Shown here in pieces: positions 60,877 to 64,000 of a stretch of 64,000 bases of DNA. Within the stretch, counting starts at the first letter, position 1; the number at the start of each line of letters is the position of its first letter. The position numbers and the translations under genes were made by a program. Source of the DNA: Litorivivens sp041624475 (GTDB lineage: Bacteria > Pseudomonadota > Gammaproteobacteria > Pseudomonadales > Spongiibacteraceae); contig NZ_JBFJUX010000007.1 of NCBI RefSeq assembly GCF_041624475.1, positions 101,700 to 165,699 on the forward strand, in the 5' to 3' direction. The notes beneath the pieces are model-generated. The model did not search any database. It was not told the DNA's origin and saw nothing but the letters and a program-made list of their open reading frames with translations.

Positions 60877-62003
60877 CACAACTGGCGCAGTATTTCCGTG
60901 TAGATGTCTGAAAGCTGCTCGATATCAGCGGCCTTCGCACATTCATCCACCTTGTGAATGGTGGCATTGACCGGACCGAGCTCAACCACCTGGCTGCCGG
61001 TCGGCGCTATAAAACGACCGTCCGAGGTTCCGCCGGCGGTGGACAGGGTTCCTTCACGCCCGGTCACAGTTTTAATCGCATTCAGTGTCGCATTGACCAG
61101 CTCACCTTCGGCGGTGAGGAAGGGCTGACCGCTGAGATTCCAGTCCAGTTCGACATCCAGGCCGTGCTTGGCAAAGATGGCTTCGGTTCGCTCGCGGAGC
61201 GCCTGATCGGTGGTTTCGGTGGAAAAGCGAAAATTGAAGACAACTTCCAGGGTGCCGGGAATGACGTTGGTGGCGCCGGTACCGGCATTGATATTGGAAA
61301 TTTGAAAACTGGTCGCAGGGAAGTGGTCGTTGCCCTGATCCCACTCAGTGGCGGCGAGCTCGGCCAATGCAGGCGCCGCCTGATGCACCGGGTTTTTCGC
61401 CAGGTGGGGATAGGCCACATGCCCCTGAACACCGCGCACCAGCATGCGACAGCCCAGCGAACCGCGCCGTCCGTTCTTGATGATATCGCCTACCTGTTCG
61501 GTGGAGGAGGGCTCCCCCACCAGGCAGAAATCGATCTGTTCTCCCTGTTGCTGCAGCCACTCGACCACTTTCACTGTACCGTTTACCGCAGGGCCTTCTT
61601 CGTCGCTGGTGATAAGAAAGGCAATGCGACCGGAATGGTCGGGGTTGCCGGCGACAAAACTTTCGCAGGCGGTGATCATGGCGGCCAGACTGCCTTTCAT
61701 GTCGGCGGCTCCTCGGCCGTGAACAAAGCCGTCGATGATGGCCGGTTCAAAGGGTGGGTTGCGCCACGCATCGCTGGGGCCGGTGGGCACCACGTCGGTA
61801 TGGCCCGCAAAACAGAACAGGGGGCCTGACTCACCGCGCACTGCCCAGAAATTTTTGACTTCGCCAAAATTCAACTCGGTGCAGGTAAAGCCAATGTCGG
61901 CCAAACGTTTCATCATCAGCTGCTGACAGTCGGCGTCTTCGGGAGTAACCGACTCGCGGCGAATCAGATCAAAGGTGAGTTCGAGCGTAGATGAGAGAGA
62001 CAT
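60870..62003 (-). CDS. dapE: Succinyl-diaminopimelate desuccinylase
   Basis: M20 zinc peptidase-fold enzyme, 377 residues, removing succinate from N-succinyl-LL-diaminopimelate in lysine/peptidoglycan synthesis. FCFAGHTDVVPTGP, GRGAADMKGS and LITSDEEGPA hold metal ligands and the catalytic glutamate; GGTSDGRFIA is near the C-terminus. The second ATG at 62003 is preferred over 62009 because AAGG is seven bases before it. Confidence 0.96.
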   Translation of the reverse strand: MSLSSTLELTFDLIRRESVTPEDADCQQLMMKRLADIGFTCTELNFGEVKNFWAVRGESGPLFCFAGHTDVVPTGPSDAWRNPPFEPAIIDGFVHGRGAADMKGSLAAMITACESFVAGNPDHSGRIAFLITSDEEGPAVNGTVKVVEWLQQQGEQIDFCLVGEPSSTEQVGDIIKNGRRGSLGCRMLVRGVQGHVAYPHLAKNPVHQAAPALAELAATEWDQGNDHFPATSFQISNINAGTGATNVIPGTLEVVFNFRFSTETTDQALRERTEAIFAKHGLDVELDWNLSGQPFLTAEGELVNATLNAIKTVTGREGTLSTAGGTSDGRFIAPTGSQVVELGPVNATIHKVDECAKAADIEQLSDIYTEILRQLCP

Positions 62004-62138
62004 GGGCATACCTTGAAAAATGTTGGCGCCATTTTATCAGACTCTGCCGTGACATATAGCTTTAACCCCGCCGTCGCACGCCTGTCATTTTTGCTACTTA
62101 TGCTGACAGCCTCAATTCATCGGAGGAGGTTCGTGTTT

Positions 62139-62318
62139 ATGTCAGCGACTGCAGGATCGGCGATTAACCAGCCAAGGTCTCACGAGCAGCTGCGCCAGCA
62201 GATCAAGGAGCAGATTGAACAGTACCTTGCCGAGGGCGGGCAAATCCGGCGTCTGGCTGCGCCCGAGTTCCAGCCGCAGCGAAGTGTTTCCGTCAGGGGA
62301 ACGCTGGCGATGGACTGA
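62139..62318 (+). CDS. Small protein, 59 residues, unknown function
   Basis: A short basic protein with a very strong ribosome site (GGAGGAGG, 62122-62129) eight bases before the ATG; a GTG at 62133 is too close. A helix (HEQLRQQIKEQIEQYLAEGG) leads to QIRRLAAPEF. A helix followed by a GG-I/V motif is seen in several small proteobacterial proteins, but I cannot name the family. It is divergent from dapE and followed by a hairpin terminator candidate. Confidence 0.65.
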   Translation: MSATAGSAINQPRSHEQLRQQIKEQIEQYLAEGGQIRRLAAPEFQPQRSVSVRGTLAMD

Positions 62319-62357
62319 TCGCCGTTCCTGCTGGGTTACCATTTTGTCTCTGTGATG

Positions 62358-62382
62358 TCAGTGGGGTTTCCACTGAATTTTA
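62358..62382 (+). terminator. Rho-independent terminator candidate
   Basis: TCAGTGG, loop GGTTT and CCACTGA form a seven-pair hairpin followed by ATTTTA, about 40 bases after the small-protein stop. Confidence 0.5.
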
Positions 62383-62426
62383 GGGGGCAGTTTATGTCAG
62401 ACCTGCTAGGCTGTACTCTAGGTTTT

Positions 62427-62440
62427 AATTCGAACGAATT
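62427..62440. promoter_or_regulatory. Palindrome upstream of the M20 amidohydrolase gene
   Basis: AATTCG, AA and CGAATT form a 14-base inverted repeat 14 bases before the start codon, just ahead of GGAG. It could be an operator or block translation. Confidence 0.3.
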
Positions 62441-62454
62441 GGCTGGAGCAGTAA

Positions 62455-63624
62455 ATGCAAGCAGACTGGCAGTCCATCGTACAACGGGCCACGGAGCTTC
62501 GGCACCGCCTGCATCGGCGGCCCGAAATTGCCTGGTCTGAATTTGAAACGGCGAAAACCATTCGCGGCCTGCTCGACGAACTGGACATTCCCTGGCGCGC
62601 CTGCGCCGAAACCGGCACCGTGGCCTGTCTGGCGGCAGGGGCCACCGGCCGTCATATCGCCCTGCGGGCAGACATTGATGCGCTGCCGATTCGCGAGGCG
62701 AGCGGCGTTCCCTGGCAGTCTGAAAATGACGGCTTCATGCACGCCTGTGGACACGATGGCCACACCGCAACCCTGTTTGCCGCCCTGTGGTGGTTGCGCG
62801 CCCACGAAAATAAACTTCCCGGCCCGGTAACCCTGTTGTTCCAGCCCGCCGAAGAGGGTGGCCACGGCGCACGTCGAATGGTTGAAGAAGGCGCGTTGGA
62901 CGGGGTGGAGGCCATTTTTGGCTGGCACAACTGGCCGGCGATTCCCGCCGGCAAAGCCGTGTGTCCGGACGGCGCTGTAATGGCCGCCAACGGTACCTTT
63001 AAAGTAACTCTGCGAGGCCGAGGTGGTCACGCCAGTCAGCCGGAACTTTGCCGTGATCCGGTACTGGCGGCTGCTGCGGTGGCACAGGCTTTGCAGCAGA
63101 TTGTTTCGCGGCGGCTTGCAGCGCAAAGCGCGGCAGTGGTCAGTGTGACGTCAATCGATGCGCGCAGCGCGGAAACGGTCATTCCGGATACGGCAAGCCT
63201 TGCGGGCAGTATCCGACTGCAATCTTCCGATATGCGAGAACAGGTAGAAAACCTGATTCGGGAAATTGCCGTAGCCAGTGCCAGCGCTTACGGTGTGAGC
63301 GCAGAGGTGGATGTTGTGCCCCGCTATGGTGCCACTTGCAATCACAGTGACGAAGCTGGGCAGATGCGTTCCGCACTGGCTGCGGTTCTCGGCGACGATT
63401 GGCAGTGCGATAAAACGCCGGTGCCCATTATGGCTTCGGAAGATTTCAGTTATTACCTGAATGCAGTGCCGGGCGCCTTTGCTTTGATAGGTGCCGGGGA
63501 TGGTGATTCGACGGACCACCCCTGTCATAACCCGCATTATGATTTTCGGGACGCTTTGATTCCCGATGTGGCACGGGTCTTTCTGCAGTTAGCTGGCGCG
63601 CCGATGCCACCTGTCAACCCCTAA
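62455..63624 (+). CDS. M20-family amidohydrolase (hippurate hydrolase-like)
   Basis: A 389-residue M20D metallo-amidohydrolase related to hippuricase and N-acyl-amino-acid deacetylases. Metal-binding segments are MHACGHDGHTATL near residue 97-109, PAEEGGHGARRM (catalytic glutamate) near 130 and ASEDFSYYL near 328. GGAG nine bases upstream sets the ATG. It lies 158 bases ahead of ectB on the same strand. The substrate is unknown; an N-acylated amino acid or diaminobutyrate is possible. Confidence 0.9.
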   Translation: MQADWQSIVQRATELRHRLHRRPEIAWSEFETAKTIRGLLDELDIPWRACAETGTVACLAAGATGRHIALRADIDALPIREASGVPWQSENDGFMHACGHDGHTATLFAALWWLRAHENKLPGPVTLLFQPAEEGGHGARRMVEEGALDGVEAIFGWHNWPAIPAGKAVCPDGAVMAANGTFKVTLRGRGGHASQPELCRDPVLAAAAVAQALQQIVSRRLAAQSAAVVSVTSIDARSAETVIPDTASLAGSIRLQSSDMREQVENLIREIAVASASAYGVSAEVDVVPRYGATCNHSDEAGQMRSALAAVLGDDWQCDKTPVPIMASEDFSYYLNAVPGAFALIGAGDGDSTDHPCHNPHYDFRDALIPDVARVFLQLAGAPMPPVNP

Positions 63625-63721
63625 GCGTATTCGTTACTGGCAAAATTCACGCTGTTGTAGCTGCATTTTGCGATCACCGGTTAAACATGTTGGTATATAA
63701 GCAAACGTTATTTTGAGGAAC

Positions 63722-63750
63722 CTTCAAGGGGTTGCGAGCCCTTCCTGAAG
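63722..63750 (+). other. Stem-loop in the ectB leader
   Basis: CTTCAAGGG, GTTGCGAG and CCCTTCCTGAAG can pair with a two-base bulge, 32 bases before the ectB ATG. It may be a leader element or chance. Confidence 0.3.
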
Positions 63751-63782
63751 CCACGAAGTTTTACAGTCGAGGAGAACGGAAA

Positions 63783-64000
63783 ATGGAAGTATTTGAACAA
63801 TGGGAATCCAATATTCGCGGTTACTGCCGTAGTTTCCCCACCGTTTTTGCATCTGCCAAAAACGCTCGCCAGATAGACGAACAGGGCAAGTCCTATATCG
63901 ATTTTTTTGCCGGCGCCGGTGTTCTTAATTTTGGGCACAATAATGAGCGCATGAAAAAAGCTTTAGTCGAGTTTATTGAGTCCGACGGCGTTGCCCACAG
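63783..64000 (+). CDS. ectB: Diaminobutyrate-2-oxoglutarate aminotransferase (EctB-like), 5' part
   Basis: The first 72 codons of a class III aminotransferase, cut by the window edge. MEVFEQWESNIRGYCRSFP, SYIDFFAGAGVLNFGHNN and FIESDGVAH match the N-terminus of EctB, which makes L-2,4-diaminobutyrate from aspartate semialdehyde as the first step of ectoine synthesis. GAGGAG eight bases before ATG. The usual upstream ectA is absent. A siderophore diaminobutyrate aminotransferase is the main alternative. Confidence 0.85.
   Translation, partial: MEVFEQWESNIRGYCRSFPTVFASAKNARQIDEQGKSYIDFFAGAGVLNFGHNNERMKKALVEFIESDGVAH

Overview
The window reads as chromosomal DNA of a marine-type gammaproteobacterium. 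Housekeeping blocks have the arrangement seen in Pseudomonas/Cellvibrionales relatives: nadC near a DUF1631 gene and ampDE, dapA-bamC-MBL hydrolase with purC next door, a twelve-gene gspC-N type II secretion operon followed by rsmJ and dapE, and an ectB start at the right edge. A Spongiibacteraceae/Cellvibrionales-like host is my inference, not something the sequence proves.

Layout. (1) 1-11.7 kb is a visibly AT-richer cell-surface polysaccharide locus, mostly on the minus strand. wbpA-wbpB-wbpD-wbpE make a UDP-diNAc-uronic acid donor. They are followed by a Wzx-type flippase, a hexapeptide acyltransferase, a sulfotransferase-methyltransferase fusion, a FemAB/GNAT-like protein, a decayed gene and a polysaccharide-deacetylase-like protein; a zinc-ribbon methyltransferase lies on the other strand at the left edge. 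No glycosyltransferase or wbpI epimerase is visible, so the locus must continue elsewhere. (2) 11.7-18.3 kb holds an unknown lipoprotein, nadC, a DUF1631 gene, ampD-ampE and a ROK sugar kinase. (3) 18.3-28.7 kb is a cobalamin block: a PduO-type adenosyltransferase, cobU-cobT-cobC on the plus strand, and a minus-strand run btuB-cobO-btuF-btuC-btuD-bluB-cobQ preceded by a clear cobalamin riboswitch. CobD/CbiB and CobS are not in the window. (4) 28.7-44.2 kb is a mixed metabolic region: panE, yajQ, a crotonase, an AraC regulator opposite a D-aminoacylase-like amidohydrolase, a HAPMO-like Baeyer-Villiger monooxygenase, a cytochrome b561-YceI fusion beside a YceI lipoprotein, TetR and LuxR regulators, two SDRs (one close to 3-alpha-hydroxysteroid dehydrogenase/carbonyl reductase), an AEC carrier and a DUF3806 protein. 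(5) 44.3-49.2 kb holds dapA, bamC, an MBL hydrolase, purC and an LpxL-family acyltransferase. (6) 49.3-60.1 kb is the gspCDEFGHIJKLMN operon. (7) 60-64 kb holds rsmJ, dapE, a 59-residue small protein, an M20 amidohydrolase and the beginning of ectB.

I found no CRISPR array, phage, insertion sequence, tRNA or rRNA. No wholly new system is evident. The observations most worth following are the sulfotransferase-methyltransferase fusion with its internal 18-bp duplication, the frame-broken gene at 2.7-3.0 kb, an exact 11-base motif upstream of both SDR genes beside the LuxR-type regulator, the unknown 250-residue lipoprotein, and an ectB that has an M20 amidohydrolase rather than ectA upstream.
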